Source: Blautia glucerasea (GTDB taxonomy: Bacteria; Bacillota; Clostridia; Lachnospirales; Lachnospiraceae). From it: DNA of 64,000 bases. The stretch is taken from contig NZ_JAJBMO010000003.1 of the NCBI RefSeq assembly GCF_020537505.1, positions 1 to 64,000 on the forward strand, given 5' to 3'. A program made the translations under genes and the position numbers. Shown in pieces: positions 45,251 through 55,113 of this stretch. Numbering within the stretch: the stretch's first letter is position 1; each line of letters opens with the position of its first letter. Under the pieces are notes generated by a model that saw only the letters and a program-made list of their open reading frames with translations, made no database searches and was not told where the DNA came from.

Positions 45251-47380
45251 GTGACTTTATTTGATAGAGTATTCAGCGGAAACGACGCTGTTTATGGATT
45301 AACAGAGGGCGCTATTGATGCAGCCATCGCACAGCATGGCGAAGACAAAGCAGTAAGCTTCCCTGATACCGCTTACAGCCTTCCTTGCTACTATTCAGTA
45401 ACAGGAACCAAGGTTACAACCTTAAAAGAGTTAAAAGAGGCTCTTGGCGTTGTAAAAACTCTTATGACAAGAGAGAAAAGACTGAACGACGCATTCATGT
45501 CCGGTATTGCTACCGCACTTTGCGCAGAGTTCATCGAAGTTCTGAAATATATCGACGGAGCAACACCATATGAGGAGCCATGCTATGGCCACCTTGCAGA
45601 TGCTGTGATCCGTGAGCTTGGTGTACCGCTTGTAACAGGCGATATCCCTGGTGTAGCCGTTATCCTTGGAACAGCTCCATCTGTAGAAGAGGGTGTTGCA
45701 CTTGTAAAGAGCTATCAGGCACAGGGTATTCTTGTAACACTGGTTGGCGGAATCATTGACCAGGTGAAGGAAGCTGGCATGAACACTGGAGCAAACGTAC
45801 GTGTTATTCCTCTTGGAAAAGACGTTACAGCAGTTATCCACGTTGTATCTGTTGCACTTCGTGCAGCTCTGATCTTCGGTAACGTAACACCTGGAGATGC
45901 AGGTACACTTATGAAATATACAATGGACCGTGTTCCGGCATTCGTTAACGCATTCGGACCTCTGGATGACGTTGTAGTTGCTTGCGGAGCTGGCGCTATC
46001 GCACTTGGCTTCCCGGTAATCACAAACGAGACAGAGAACATCTTCCGTGTACCGAAGAGCCTTATCGTTCAGGAGGACGTAAGCAAATTCAACGCTACTT
46101 CCCTTGAGGCTCGTGACATCAAGATCAAGATCACAAATATCGATATCCCGGTTGCATTCGCATCTGCATTCGAGGGCGAGATCATTCGTCGTAAAGACAT
46201 GCGTGTTGAGTTCGATGGTTCCCGTGTTGACTGTGCTGAGCTTGTACATACCTGTGACGCTTCTGAGATCGAGGATCACAAGATCACAGTTGTAGGACCG
46301 GAAGTTGACGAGATGGAAGACGGAAGCAAGAACAGCATTGCATACGTTGTTAAGGTTGCCGGTAAGAACATGCAGCCTGACTTTGAGCCTGTTATCGAGC
46401 GTAAATTCCACAACTACATCAACTGTATCGAGGGTGTATATCACACCGGTCAGAGAGATATGCAGCGTATCCGTATCAGCCATGCAGCATTTGATGCAGG
46501 ATTCCGTATCAAACATATCGGTGAAGTTCTTTATACTCAGGTTAAGAACGAATTTGACGCAGTTGTTGACAAGTGTGAGGTTGTGATCTACACAGATCCT
46601 GCTGAGTGTACCAGAATCCGTCATGAAGTTGCAATTCCGACATTCGAGAAACGTGATGATCGTCTTGCAAACCTCACTGACGAGTCTGTTGATGTATATT
46701 ACAGCTGTATCCTCTGCCAGGCATTCTCCCCGTCTCACGTTTGTGTTGTTACACCAGAGAGACTTGGACTTTGCGGTGCCGTTTCATGGCTGGATGCAAA
46801 AGCTACCAACGAGCTTGATCCGAACGGACCTTGCCAGGTGATCACCAAAGAGCGTCCGATCAATGAAGAGCTTGGTTCTTATGAAGACGTTGATGAAGCG
46901 GTTCAGAAGTTCTCCCAGGGTGCTCTGGAGCACGTTACCCTGTACTCCATCATGCAGGATCCTATGACTTCCTGCGGATGCTTCGAGTGTATCTGCGGTA
47001 TCGAGCCATTCTCCAACGGTGTAGTTATTGCTAACCGTGAGTATGCAGGCATGACACCTCTCGGAATGACCTTCTCTGAGATGGCTTCCATGACAGGTGG
47101 TGGTGTTCAGACTCCTGGATTCATGGGACATGGTAAACACTTCATCGCTTCCAAGAAATTCATGAAGGCTGAGGGCGGTATCGAGCGTATCGTATGGATG
47201 CCGAAAGAATTAAAAGAGTTCATCGCAGAGAAATTAAATGCTACTGCAAAAGAACTTTACGGAATCGATAACTTTACAGATATGATCGGTGATGAGACTG
47301 TTGCTACAGATCCTGAGACTCTGGTAGGATTCCTTACAGAGAAGGGACATCCGGCACTTGGACTTGACCCGATGATGTAA
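45251..47380 (+). CDS. acsB: Acetyl-CoA synthase, first copy
   Basis: Joins CO, a methyl group from the corrinoid protein and CoA at the nickel A-cluster. The 709-residue protein is full length. The 4Fe-4S ligands are C486, C489, C498 and C508 (CILCQAF and following), and the distal-nickel site is C575-G576-C577 (SCGCFEC). The spacing equals that of the Moorella enzyme. It starts with GTG behind AGGAGG, 18 bp after the CooC/AcsF gene. Codon use is as biased as in cooS and metF. The tandem copy at 47637 differs throughout, so this is a real duplication rather than an assembly repeat. Confidence 0.96.
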   Translation: MTLFDRVFSGNDAVYGLTEGAIDAAIAQHGEDKAVSFPDTAYSLPCYYSVTGTKVTTLKELKEALGVVKTLMTREKRLNDAFMSGIATALCAEFIEVLKYIDGATPYEEPCYGHLADAVIRELGVPLVTGDIPGVAVILGTAPSVEEGVALVKSYQAQGILVTLVGGIIDQVKEAGMNTGANVRVIPLGKDVTAVIHVVSVALRAALIFGNVTPGDAGTLMKYTMDRVPAFVNAFGPLDDVVVACGAGAIALGFPVITNETENIFRVPKSLIVQEDVSKFNATSLEARDIKIKITNIDIPVAFASAFEGEIIRRKDMRVEFDGSRVDCAELVHTCDASEIEDHKITVVGPEVDEMEDGSKNSIAYVVKVAGKNMQPDFEPVIERKFHNYINCIEGVYHTGQRDMQRIRISHAAFDAGFRIKHIGEVLYTQVKNEFDAVVDKCEVVIYTDPAECTRIRHEVAIPTFEKRDDRLANLTDESVDVYYSCILCQAFSPSHVCVVTPERLGLCGAVSWLDAKATNELDPNGPCQVITKERPINEELGSYEDVDEAVQKFSQGALEHVTLYSIMQDPMTSCGCFECICGIEPFSNGVVIANREYAGMTPLGMTFSEMASMTGGGVQTPGFMGHGKHFIASKKFMKAEGGIERIVWMPKELKEFIAEKLNATAKELYGIDNFTDMIGDETVATDPETLVGFLTEKGHPALGLDPMM

Positions 47381-47386
47381 TTTATC

Positions 47387-47452
47387 CAGCAGCTCCTGCT
47401 GCAAAATGGAGATAATTTCCCTGGAGTCTGTCTCCTTTAGACAGGCTCCGGG
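47387..47452 (+). promoter_or_regulatory. Two hairpins between the acsB copies
   Basis: CAGCAG-CTC-CTGCTG (47387-47401) and a longer stem 47419-47452 (CCCTGGAG/CTCCGGG and CTGTCT/AGACAG). Neither has a T run. The rest of the 256-bp gap (to 47636) shows no ORF or promoter that I trust. Confidence 0.45.
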
Positions 47453-47636
47453 ATTCACTATTTCCGGCAGGAATACTGATTTATAATTTCGCTGCGGAGG
47501 GCGAACAAGCAGATCATTTTGAGTGCGGAAGGAAATGGTCTGTATCTGATAATTTATTTAGCAGCAAATCCATGGAAAGAAGCGAGGCTTTACGTGGTTT
47601 GTGATAGAAGATTAACAGAAAAGGAGATGCAGAAAA

Positions 47637-49763
47637 TTGTTAATTAACAGAATTTTCAGCGGAAATGATGCAGTATACGGTCTGACAGAAAAAGCCGTAA
47701 ACGATGCTGTACAGCAGCATGGTGCAGACAAGGCAGTGGGATTTCCACACACAGCATATTGTCTTCCATGCTATTATGCAGTAACCGGTGTGAAGATCAA
47801 AACACTTGGAGAACTGCAGGCAGCCCTTGGCGTCGTAAAATCTCTTATGACAAGAGAGCATGTTCTGGATGATGCTCTTATGTCAGGTGTAGCAACAGCC
47901 CTCTGTGCGGAATTTATTGAAGCACTGAAGTATCTTGATGGGGCAGAACCCTATCAGGAGCCTTGTTATGGCCATCTTGCAGATTCCATTATCCGTGAGC
48001 TTGGTGTACCGCTTGTAACAGGAGATATCCCTGGTGTAGCTGTTATCCTTGGCAGCGCACCGACTGCACAGGAAGGTGTTGACCTGATCAAGAGCTATCA
48101 GGCACAGGGTATCCTGGTAACATTAGTTGGCGGTATCATTGACCAGGCACAGGAGCTTGGCCTTAAGATGGGCTATAATTTACGAATTGTTCCTTTGGGA
48201 AAAGACGTAACATCTGTTATCCACGTTGTATCTGTTGCACTTCGTGCAGCACTGATTTTCGGCAATGTAACACCTGGCGATGCAGCAAGCCTTCTTACAT
48301 ACACCAAAGACAGGGTTCCGGCATTTGTAAATGCTTTCAAACCTGTTGATGATGTAGTTCTTGCAGCCGGTGCTGGTGCGATCAAGCTTGGTTTCCCGGT
48401 AATCTCCAATGAGGATGAGAACATTGTGGAAGTACCAGGAGCCCTGATCGCGTGTCCGAACGTTGCTGACTTTAATAAGGTTTCCCTTGAAGCAAGAGGA
48501 ATCAAGATCAAAATCACAAAGGTGGATATTCCGGTAGCATTTGCGTCTGCCTTTGAAGGTGAGATCATTCGTCGTAAAGATATGCGTGTGGAATTTGACG
48601 GTTCCCGTGTGGACTGCGTAGAGCTTGTGCAGACTAAGGAAATGAACGAGGTCGAGGATCACAAGATTACTGTCGTAGGTCCGGAAGTCGATAGCTTCGA
48701 ACCTGGAAGCAAGCACAGCCTTGCCTACGTGGTAGAAGTAGCTGGTAAGAAGATGCAGCCGGATTTTGAACCGGTTATCGAGCGTAAATTCCACAATTAT
48801 ATAAACTGCATTGAAGGTGTATATCACACAGGACAGAGGGATATGTTCCGTATCCGTATCAGCAATGATGCTTTTGCAGCAGGTTTCAGAGCAAAACACT
48901 TTGGTGAAGTTCTTTACACTCAGGTAAAGAATGAGTTCGAGGCTGTTGTAGATAAGTGTCAGGTAACTGTCTATACAGATCCGGATGAGTGTACCAGAAT
49001 GCGTCATGAAGTAGCAATCCCTACTTTTGACAAACGTGATGCGCGTCTGGAGACATTGACTGATGAATCTGTAGATGTTTATTACAGCTGTATCCTGTGT
49101 CAGGCATTTTCTCCGTCACATGTCTGCGTAGTAACACCGGAGAGACTTGGACTTTGTGGAGCCGTTTCATGGCTGGATGCAAAAGCAACCAATGAACTGG
49201 ATCCAAACGGCCCATGTCAGATCATCACCAAGGAGCGCCCGATCGATGTAAATCTGGGCTCTTACGAGGATGTTGATGAAGCAGTAAAGAAATATTCCCA
49301 GGGTGCTCTGGAGCATGTTACTCTGTACTCCATCATGCAGGATCCTATGACCTCCTGCGGATGCTTCGAGTGTATTTGCGGTATTGAGCCATTTTCTAAT
49401 GGTGTGGTTATCGCAAACCGTGAGTATGCAGGCATGACACCTCTTGGAATGACGTTCTCCGAGATGGCTTCCATGACCGGCGGCGGTGTTCAGACACCAG
49501 GCTTTATGGGACATGGAAAACACTTTATTTCATCCAAGAAATTCATGAAGGCAGAGGGCGGAATTGAGCGTATCGTATGGATGCCAAAGGAATTAAAAGA
49601 GACCGTGGCGGAGCGACTCAATAAGACTGCAAAAGAACTCTATGGCATTGACAACTTCACTGATATGATCGGTGATGAGACCGTTGCCACAGATCCGGAA
49701 GTTCTTGTTGCATTTTTAACAGAACATAACCATCCTGCATTGTCAATGGATCCGATGATGTAG
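47637..49763 (+). CDS. acsB: Acetyl-CoA synthase, second copy
   Basis: A 708-residue paralogue of the preceding gene with all A-cluster ligands intact (C485, C488, C497, C507; C574-G575-C576). The C-terminal nickel domain is almost identical to copy 1 in protein but differs at many synonymous positions; the N-terminal CODH-binding half is the most diverged. It starts with TTG behind AAGGAG, again a weak codon. Codon use is less biased than copy 1. It may form a second ACS population, for example monomeric or expressed under other conditions, but this is inference. Confidence 0.95.
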   Translation: MLINRIFSGNDAVYGLTEKAVNDAVQQHGADKAVGFPHTAYCLPCYYAVTGVKIKTLGELQAALGVVKSLMTREHVLDDALMSGVATALCAEFIEALKYLDGAEPYQEPCYGHLADSIIRELGVPLVTGDIPGVAVILGSAPTAQEGVDLIKSYQAQGILVTLVGGIIDQAQELGLKMGYNLRIVPLGKDVTSVIHVVSVALRAALIFGNVTPGDAASLLTYTKDRVPAFVNAFKPVDDVVLAAGAGAIKLGFPVISNEDENIVEVPGALIACPNVADFNKVSLEARGIKIKITKVDIPVAFASAFEGEIIRRKDMRVEFDGSRVDCVELVQTKEMNEVEDHKITVVGPEVDSFEPGSKHSLAYVVEVAGKKMQPDFEPVIERKFHNYINCIEGVYHTGQRDMFRIRISNDAFAAGFRAKHFGEVLYTQVKNEFEAVVDKCQVTVYTDPDECTRMRHEVAIPTFDKRDARLETLTDESVDVYYSCILCQAFSPSHVCVVTPERLGLCGAVSWLDAKATNELDPNGPCQIITKERPIDVNLGSYEDVDEAVKKYSQGALEHVTLYSIMQDPMTSCGCFECICGIEPFSNGVVIANREYAGMTPLGMTFSEMASMTGGGVQTPGFMGHGKHFISSKKFMKAEGGIERIVWMPKELKETVAERLNKTAKELYGIDNFTDMIGDETVATDPEVLVAFLTEHNHPALSMDPMM

Positions 49764-49812
49764 TATAATGGTTCTGTATAATTTTTACAAATTTTTAAGG
49801 AGGCTTTAAGAA

Positions 49813-50754
49813 ATGCCATTTAATCAGAAACCACAGAAGTTCAACGCAAAGATCAACACTGTTACGGTTGGAACTGGCGATAAAGCGGTTACTATTGGAG
49901 GAAATTCTACATTTCCTTTCTATACATTTGACGCACCAACCGAGAACAGCCCGAAAATCGGTGTAGAGATCACGGATATGGGACTTGATGACTTTGCACC
50001 TGGAATCAAAGCATATTATGAAGGATGCACCACCATGGCTGAGATCGCTCAGAAAGCAGCAGCTATGGAAGGTGGAGATTTCGTTGTACTCAACCTGGAA
50101 GGCGGAGATCCAAACGGAGTAAACAAATCTACAGAAGAACTTATTGCAATCGTAAAAGAGGTTGCAGATGCAATCGACTGTCCATTAGTAGTTGAAGGCT
50201 GCAAGAACGTGGAGAAGGATGCGGAACTTCTTCCGAAGGTTGCAGAGGCACTTCAGGGCAGAAACGTGATCGTGATGTCTGAGAAGGAAGAAAACTACAA
50301 GGCAATCGGTGCTGCAGCAGGACTTGCTTACAACCAGATCGTAGGCGCTGAGTCCGCTGATGATATCAACCTTGCAAAACAGTTGAACGTAGTAACAACA
50401 CAGTTAGGTGTTGATGCGAAGAAGATCGTTATGAACGTAGGAACAGCTACCGTTGGTTATGGTTACGAGTATGTTGTTTCCACTATGGACCGTATCAAAG
50501 GTGCAGCATTATCCCAGAATGATAACATGCTGCAGATGCCTATTATTACACCAGTTTCTTCTGAGACATGGGGCGTAAAGGAATCAGTTGCAACTGAGGA
50601 AGATATGCCAGAATGGGGCTCAGAGGATGAGCGTGGTATCGACATGGAAGTTATGACAGCAGCAGCAGACCTGGCGGCAGGATCTGACGCAGTTATCTTA
50701 AGACATCCAGAGTCTGTAAAGACCATCGCTAAGATGATCAAAGCACTTGTGTAA
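49813..50754 (+). CDS. acsD: Corrinoid iron-sulfur protein, small subunit
   Basis: A 313-residue TIM-barrel subunit (delta) of the methyl carrier that passes the methyl group to acetyl-CoA synthase. Recognised by the start PFNQKPQKFNAKIN, the FPFYTFDAPTENSPKIGVEI segment and GTATVGYGYEYVVSTMDRI. It pairs with AcsC, encoded 25 bp downstream. TAAGGAGG precedes the ATG. Confidence 0.95.
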   Translation: MPFNQKPQKFNAKINTVTVGTGDKAVTIGGNSTFPFYTFDAPTENSPKIGVEITDMGLDDFAPGIKAYYEGCTTMAEIAQKAAAMEGGDFVVLNLEGGDPNGVNKSTEELIAIVKEVADAIDCPLVVEGCKNVEKDAELLPKVAEALQGRNVIVMSEKEENYKAIGAAAGLAYNQIVGAESADDINLAKQLNVVTTQLGVDAKKIVMNVGTATVGYGYEYVVSTMDRIKGAALSQNDNMLQMPIITPVSSETWGVKESVATEEDMPEWGSEDERGIDMEVMTAAADLAAGSDAVILRHPESVKTIAKMIKALV

Positions 50755-50778
50755 TATTTTTAGGAGGGAAAAATTGAT

Positions 50779-52125
50779 ATGGCACTGAATGGTATTCAGA
50801 TTTTTAAATTAACACCAAAGAAAAACTGTAAGGAATGTGGATGCCCGACATGTATGGCTTTCTCCATGAAAGTTGCACAGGGCGCTTTAAAGATTGAGCA
50901 GTGTCCACATATGTCTGAGGAAGCATTAGCATCTCTTTCCGAGGCAACTGCTCCGCCAATGAAGACGATCAAGATCGGTACTGGCGATGAGGAGCTTACC
51001 CTTGGTGGTGAGACCGTTCTTTTCAGACATGAGAAGACCTTTGTAAACAAGACAAGATATGCAGTAGAGCTTTGCACATGCATGGATGACGCTACTGTAG
51101 ATGCAAAACTGGCTGAGATCCCGAAGGTTGATTATGACCGTATCGGTGAGAGAATGTACGCAGAGATCGTTTACGTAAACTGCGATGCAGAAGCAACAGC
51201 TGACAAATATGTAGCACTTGTACAGAAAGCAGCAGCTCTTGGACGTACCCTGATCCTTGGATGTTCTGATCCGGAGATCGCAAAAGCAGCCCTTGAGGTT
51301 TGCAAAGACAGCAAGCCGGTATTAAACGGAGCAAATGCTTCTAACTATGAGGCTATGAACGCAGTTGCAACAGCAGCTGGTGTTGTTCTTGGTGTATCTG
51401 GCAAAGATCTTAACGAGTTATATGATACTACAGCAGCAATCGAGAAACTTGGAAACAAGAATCTGGTACTTGATGTAACAGGCGCTGACATCAAAGAGAC
51501 CTTCGGCAATGCCGTACAGGTACGTCGTGCAGCTCTGAAGGATCAGGACAGAACATTCGGTTATCCATCCATCGTAAACCTTGCAAAGATCGCTGGTGGT
51601 GACTATCACCTTCAGGCAGGTCTGGCAGCTATGTTTACAATGAAATACGGTTCCATCGTTGTTATGGAGCGTATGACATATGCAGAGGCACTTCCGTTAT
51701 ATGGTCTGCGTCAGAACGTATTTACTGACCCGCAGAAGCCAATGCGTGTAGAGCCAGGTATCTACCCGATGAACGGTGGAGATGAGAATTCTCTTGTTGT
51801 TACAACTGTTGACTTCGCTCTTACATATTTCCTTGTATCTGGAGAGCTGGAGCGTTCCGGTGTTCCGCTTAATCTTGTTATCAACGATGCCGGCGGTTTA
51901 TCCGTACTGACATCCTGGGCAGCAGGAAAATTCTCCGGAAACAGTATTTCTACATTCTTCAAAGAGAAAGTAGAGCCAAATGTTAAGAGCAGACGTCTGG
52001 TAATCCCAGGTAAGGTTGCAGTCCTGAAGGGTGATCTGGAAGCAAAACTTCCAGGATGGGAAATCATCGTTGGACCAAGAGAAGCTGTACAGCTTGTGAA
52101 GTTCTTAAAGGATCTTGAAGGCTGA
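50779..52125 (+). CDS. acsC: Corrinoid iron-sulfur protein, large subunit
   Basis: A 448-residue subunit (gamma) carrying the 4Fe-4S cluster and the cobamide. The N-terminal cluster motif is KNCKECGCPTCMAFSMK with a fourth Cys in EQCPH. A TIM barrel follows, and the C-terminal corrinoid-binding domain spans about residues 330-448. Receives the methyl group from AcsE and donates it to AcsB. Confidence 0.95.
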   Translation: MALNGIQIFKLTPKKNCKECGCPTCMAFSMKVAQGALKIEQCPHMSEEALASLSEATAPPMKTIKIGTGDEELTLGGETVLFRHEKTFVNKTRYAVELCTCMDDATVDAKLAEIPKVDYDRIGERMYAEIVYVNCDAEATADKYVALVQKAAALGRTLILGCSDPEIAKAALEVCKDSKPVLNGANASNYEAMNAVATAAGVVLGVSGKDLNELYDTTAAIEKLGNKNLVLDVTGADIKETFGNAVQVRRAALKDQDRTFGYPSIVNLAKIAGGDYHLQAGLAAMFTMKYGSIVVMERMTYAEALPLYGLRQNVFTDPQKPMRVEPGIYPMNGGDENSLVVTTVDFALTYFLVSGELERSGVPLNLVINDAGGLSVLTSWAAGKFSGNSISTFFKEKVEPNVKSRRLVIPGKVAVLKGDLEAKLPGWEIIVGPREAVQLVKFLKDLEG

Positions 52126-52171
52126 TTTAAGCCTTTAAGACCCTAAAAGGGTATGCCGCTTATGGGCGGCA
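52117..52171 (+). promoter_or_regulatory. Three hairpins between acsC and acsE
   Basis: AAGGCT/AGCCTT (52117-52134, overlapping the acsC end), ACCC-TAAAA-GGGT (52140-52152) and TGCCGC/GCGGCA (52154-52171). No T run follows. Confidence 0.45.
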
Positions 52172-52201
52172 CCACTATAAATGTAAAGGAGAACATTTGA
52201 C

Positions 52202-52987
52202 ATGGCAAAATTTGTTACAATTGGAGAGAGACTTTCAACAACAGCACCTTCTGTAAACAAAGCATTTACAGAGAGAGATCCTGAGCCGATCTTAAAGAGA
52301 GCAAAACAGCAGCTTGATGCTGGTGCTGTTTATCTTGATGTAAACATCGGACCAGCTGAGAACGATGGAGAAGACCTGATGAAATGGGCTGTTAAGCTTC
52401 TTCAGGAGAACTTCGACAACGTTCCGCTGTCTCTGGATACATCCAACAAAAAAGCAATTGAGGCTGGTATTTCCGTATACAACCGTTCCAAAGGAAAACC
52501 AATCGTAAACTCTGCTGATGCAGCTGGAAGAATTGAGAACATCGACCTTGCAGCAGCTAACGATGCAATCGTTATCGCTCTTTGCAACGGTGAAGGTATT
52601 GCAAAAGACAACGACGAGCGTATGATGTACTGCCAGATGCTTCTTGAAAGAGGTATGGAGCATGGTATGGACGCAAGTGATCTGTGGTTTGACCCGCTGT
52701 TCCTGGTTGTTAAAGGAATGCAGGACAAACAGATGGAAGTACTTGAGGCTATTAAAATGTTCTCCGATATGGGACTGAACTCTACAGGTGGTCTGTCCAA
52801 CAACAGTAACGGTATGCCGAAGAACATCCGTCCAATCATGGATTCCGCATTAGTTGCTATGGCTATGATGCAGGGCCTTACATCCGCAATTGTTAACCCT
52901 AACGACCTTCGTCTTATGGAAACAATCAAATCCTGCGATGTATTCAAGGGCAACACCCTGTATGCTGATTCCTATCTTGAACTGTAA
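52202..52987 (+). CDS. acsE: Methyl-THF:corrinoid protein methyltransferase
   Basis: Transfers the methyl group of methyl-THF to cobalt of the corrinoid protein. The 261-residue TIM barrel of the pterin-binding family has GERLSTTAP, DVNIGPAENDG, the substrate-binding SLDTSN and GGLSNNSNGMP with the Asn that positions N5 of methyl-THF. It is the last gene before an intrinsic terminator. Confidence 0.95.
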   Translation: MAKFVTIGERLSTTAPSVNKAFTERDPEPILKRAKQQLDAGAVYLDVNIGPAENDGEDLMKWAVKLLQENFDNVPLSLDTSNKKAIEAGISVYNRSKGKPIVNSADAAGRIENIDLAAANDAIVIALCNGEGIAKDNDERMMYCQMLLERGMEHGMDASDLWFDPLFLVVKGMQDKQMEVLEAIKMFSDMGLNSTGGLSNNSNGMPKNIRPIMDSALVAMAMMQGLTSAIVNPNDLRLMETIKSCDVFKGNTLYADSYLEL

Positions 52988-53027
52988 TCATCTATAGTTC
53001 TTTCTAATAGGGACGTAAGATACAAAG

Positions 53028-53059
53028 AGGGGCTGGGGCTTTGGCCTCAGTCCCTTTTT
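53028..53059 (+). terminator. Terminator after acsE
   Basis: A 12-bp stem with two G-U pairs (53028-53039 with 53044-53055), then a T run. Confidence 0.8.
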
Positions 53060-53091
53060 CTAACGGATAAGATGTAAAAAATGTCTGTTTT

Positions 53092-53120
53092 GGTTATTGT
53101 TCATGTGGTGAGCAATAACC
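53092..53120. promoter_or_regulatory. Inverted repeat before the corrinoid activator gene
   Basis: GGTTATTG and CAATAACC, 8-bp perfect arms with a 13-nt spacer, flanked by CTGTTTTGG on the left and its repeat on the right. A possible operator or start of the downstream unit; no clear promoter was found. Confidence 0.35.
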
Positions 53121-53161
53121 TGTTTTGGCAGATATGACCATATGAGAAAGGTGAGTGCCGG

Positions 53162-55105
53162 ATGTTTAAGGTTACATTTTCTTTTGAAGATGGCAGTGTG
53201 GTAGAACATTTTGCCAATGCGGGGGACAATTTACTTGAATTAGCCAGAGAGGCCAATGTGGCCATCGATGCGCCGTGCTCCGGAAATGCTTCCTGCGGAA
53301 AGTGCCGGGTACAGTTAAAAAAGGGAGAGCTGGACAGCAAGAAAACCTTGCATATCAGTGAGGAAGAATATCAGGAAGGCTGGCGTCTTGCCTGCGTAAG
53401 CAGGGTCTGTGCAGATGTGACCGTACTGGTACCTGATATTGCGTCTGCTTACAAGAGCAGAATGAAGGTTGCAGATCTCAGCTCCAAAGAGGAAATTGCC
53501 ATTTTCGAGAATTCCAAAAGAGACGTAGAAATGACCGGTATTGAGCTCAGAAACAGTCTGGATGTAATTGAACTTGATATGAATGAGCCAAGTCTTGATG
53601 ACACCATGCCGGATAATGAGCGCCTTACAAGAGCTTTAAAGAAATACATGAATCTGAAGCAGGTAAGGATTCCTTACGCTGTATTAAGAAAATTACCGGA
53701 TGTACTCCGGGAAAATCATTTCAAGGTAAAATGTGTGGTTCGTACGGCTCCTAATGATCTTTTTGTATACGATATTTTCGGAAAAGATGAAGAAGTGGTA
53801 GTGGGCGGACTTGCAGTGGATATTGGCACCACAACTGTTTCTGCAGTCCTGATCAATATGGAGACTGGAGAGATTCTTGCCAAGGCTTCCTCTGGAAACG
53901 GACAGATCCGTTTCGGAGCAGATGTTATCAACCGTATCATCGAACAGCAGAAGCCAGGTGGGAAGAAGAAACTGCAGGATGCAGTCATTAAAGAGACAAT
54001 CAATCCAATGATCGCACAGATGTGTAAAAGTGCAGGCATTCCAGCCAGCCATATTTACAGAATGTCTGTGGGAGCAAATACAACGATGAATCATCTGTTT
54101 GCCGGGATCAACGCGGATCCGGTCCGTATGGAGCCGTACATTCCAGCATTCTTCAAAACCAATTCCCTTTTTGCTTCTGATGTGGGAATTGCCATCAATA
54201 AAGACGCGCATATCATCATTGCGCCAAATATCGGAAGCTATGTAGGCGGTGATATCACTGCCGGAACTTTAGTAAGTATGATCTGGAACAGACCGGAGTT
54301 CTCTTTGTTTATCGACCTTGGCACCAACGGCGAGCTGGTATTTGGCAACTCTGATTTTATGATGAGCTGTGCATGTTCTGCTGGCCCGGCCTTCGAGGGT
54401 GGAGATATCAGCTGCGGTATGCGAGCAACGGATGGTGCCATTGAGGCTTGTACCATTGATAAAGAGACTATGGAGCCGACCTATAAGGTAGTAGGTGATC
54501 CAGGCACCAAACCGGTGGGACTTTGCGGTTCCGGAATCATTGACGTGATCAGTGAGCTTTTCATGTGCGGAATCATCAATCCAAAGGGCAAATTTGTCCG
54601 CGAGGGAGAGAGAATCCGCCACGATAAATACGGAATGGGAAGCTATGTGATCGCATTTGAAAAGGATGCAGGCTCTGTGAAGGATATTGAGATCACAGAG
54701 GTTGATATTGATAACTTCATTCGTGCCAAGGGAGCTATCTTCTCAGCCATCAGAACCATGATAAACAGTCTTGATTTTGATGTGAGCATGATCGATGACG
54801 TATACGTTGCCGGCGGTATCGGAAGCGGAATCAATATGAGAAATGCCGTAAATATCGGAATGTTCCCGGATATTCCTCTGGAGAAATTCCATTATATCGG
54901 TAACTCCTCATTGACCGGTTCCTATCTGATGCTTCTTTCTACAGAGGCAGAGAAGAAGACCTATGAGCTTGCTGCAAACATGACATACATGGAGCTTTCC
55001 ACAGTGCCAACCTATATGGACGAATTTGTAGGAGCATGTTTTATCCCTCATACAGATACCGGAATGTTCCCTGATGTAATGAATGATTTACAGAACAGGA
55101 AGTAA
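53162..55105 (+). CDS. acsV: Reductive activator of the corrinoid protein (AcsV/RACo type)
   Basis: Restores inactive Co(II) corrinoid to Co(I) using ATP. The 647-residue protein has an N-terminal 2Fe-2S ferredoxin domain (CSGNASCGKC and a fourth Cys in RLACVSRV), then a linker. The C-terminal DUF4445/ASKHA ATPase half has VDIGTTTVSAV, SVGANTTMNHL, IDLGTNGEL and GLCGSGIIDV. This matches RACo of acetogens. It starts after the acsE terminator and is followed 8 bp later by the DUF3786 gene. Confidence 0.92.
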   Translation: MFKVTFSFEDGSVVEHFANAGDNLLELAREANVAIDAPCSGNASCGKCRVQLKKGELDSKKTLHISEEEYQEGWRLACVSRVCADVTVLVPDIASAYKSRMKVADLSSKEEIAIFENSKRDVEMTGIELRNSLDVIELDMNEPSLDDTMPDNERLTRALKKYMNLKQVRIPYAVLRKLPDVLRENHFKVKCVVRTAPNDLFVYDIFGKDEEVVVGGLAVDIGTTTVSAVLINMETGEILAKASSGNGQIRFGADVINRIIEQQKPGGKKKLQDAVIKETINPMIAQMCKSAGIPASHIYRMSVGANTTMNHLFAGINADPVRMEPYIPAFFKTNSLFASDVGIAINKDAHIIIAPNIGSYVGGDITAGTLVSMIWNRPEFSLFIDLGTNGELVFGNSDFMMSCACSAGPAFEGGDISCGMRATDGAIEACTIDKETMEPTYKVVGDPGTKPVGLCGSGIIDVISELFMCGIINPKGKFVREGERIRHDKYGMGSYVIAFEKDAGSVKDIEITEVDIDNFIRAKGAIFSAIRTMINSLDFDVSMIDDVYVAGGIGSGINMRNAVNIGMFPDIPLEKFHYIGNSSLTGSYLMLLSTEAEKKTYELAANMTYMELSTVPTYMDEFVGACFIPHTDTGMFPDVMNDLQNRK

Positions 55106-55113
55106 TTAATAAA

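Noticed and set aside
45431..46738. Long minus-strand ORF (about 435 codons) opposite acsB
   Set aside because: Antisense shadow of a codon-biased gene; no motif and no upstream signals.
45251..49763. acsB duplication as assembly artefact
   Set aside because: The two copies differ at many amino acids and synonymous sites and have different start codons and flanks.
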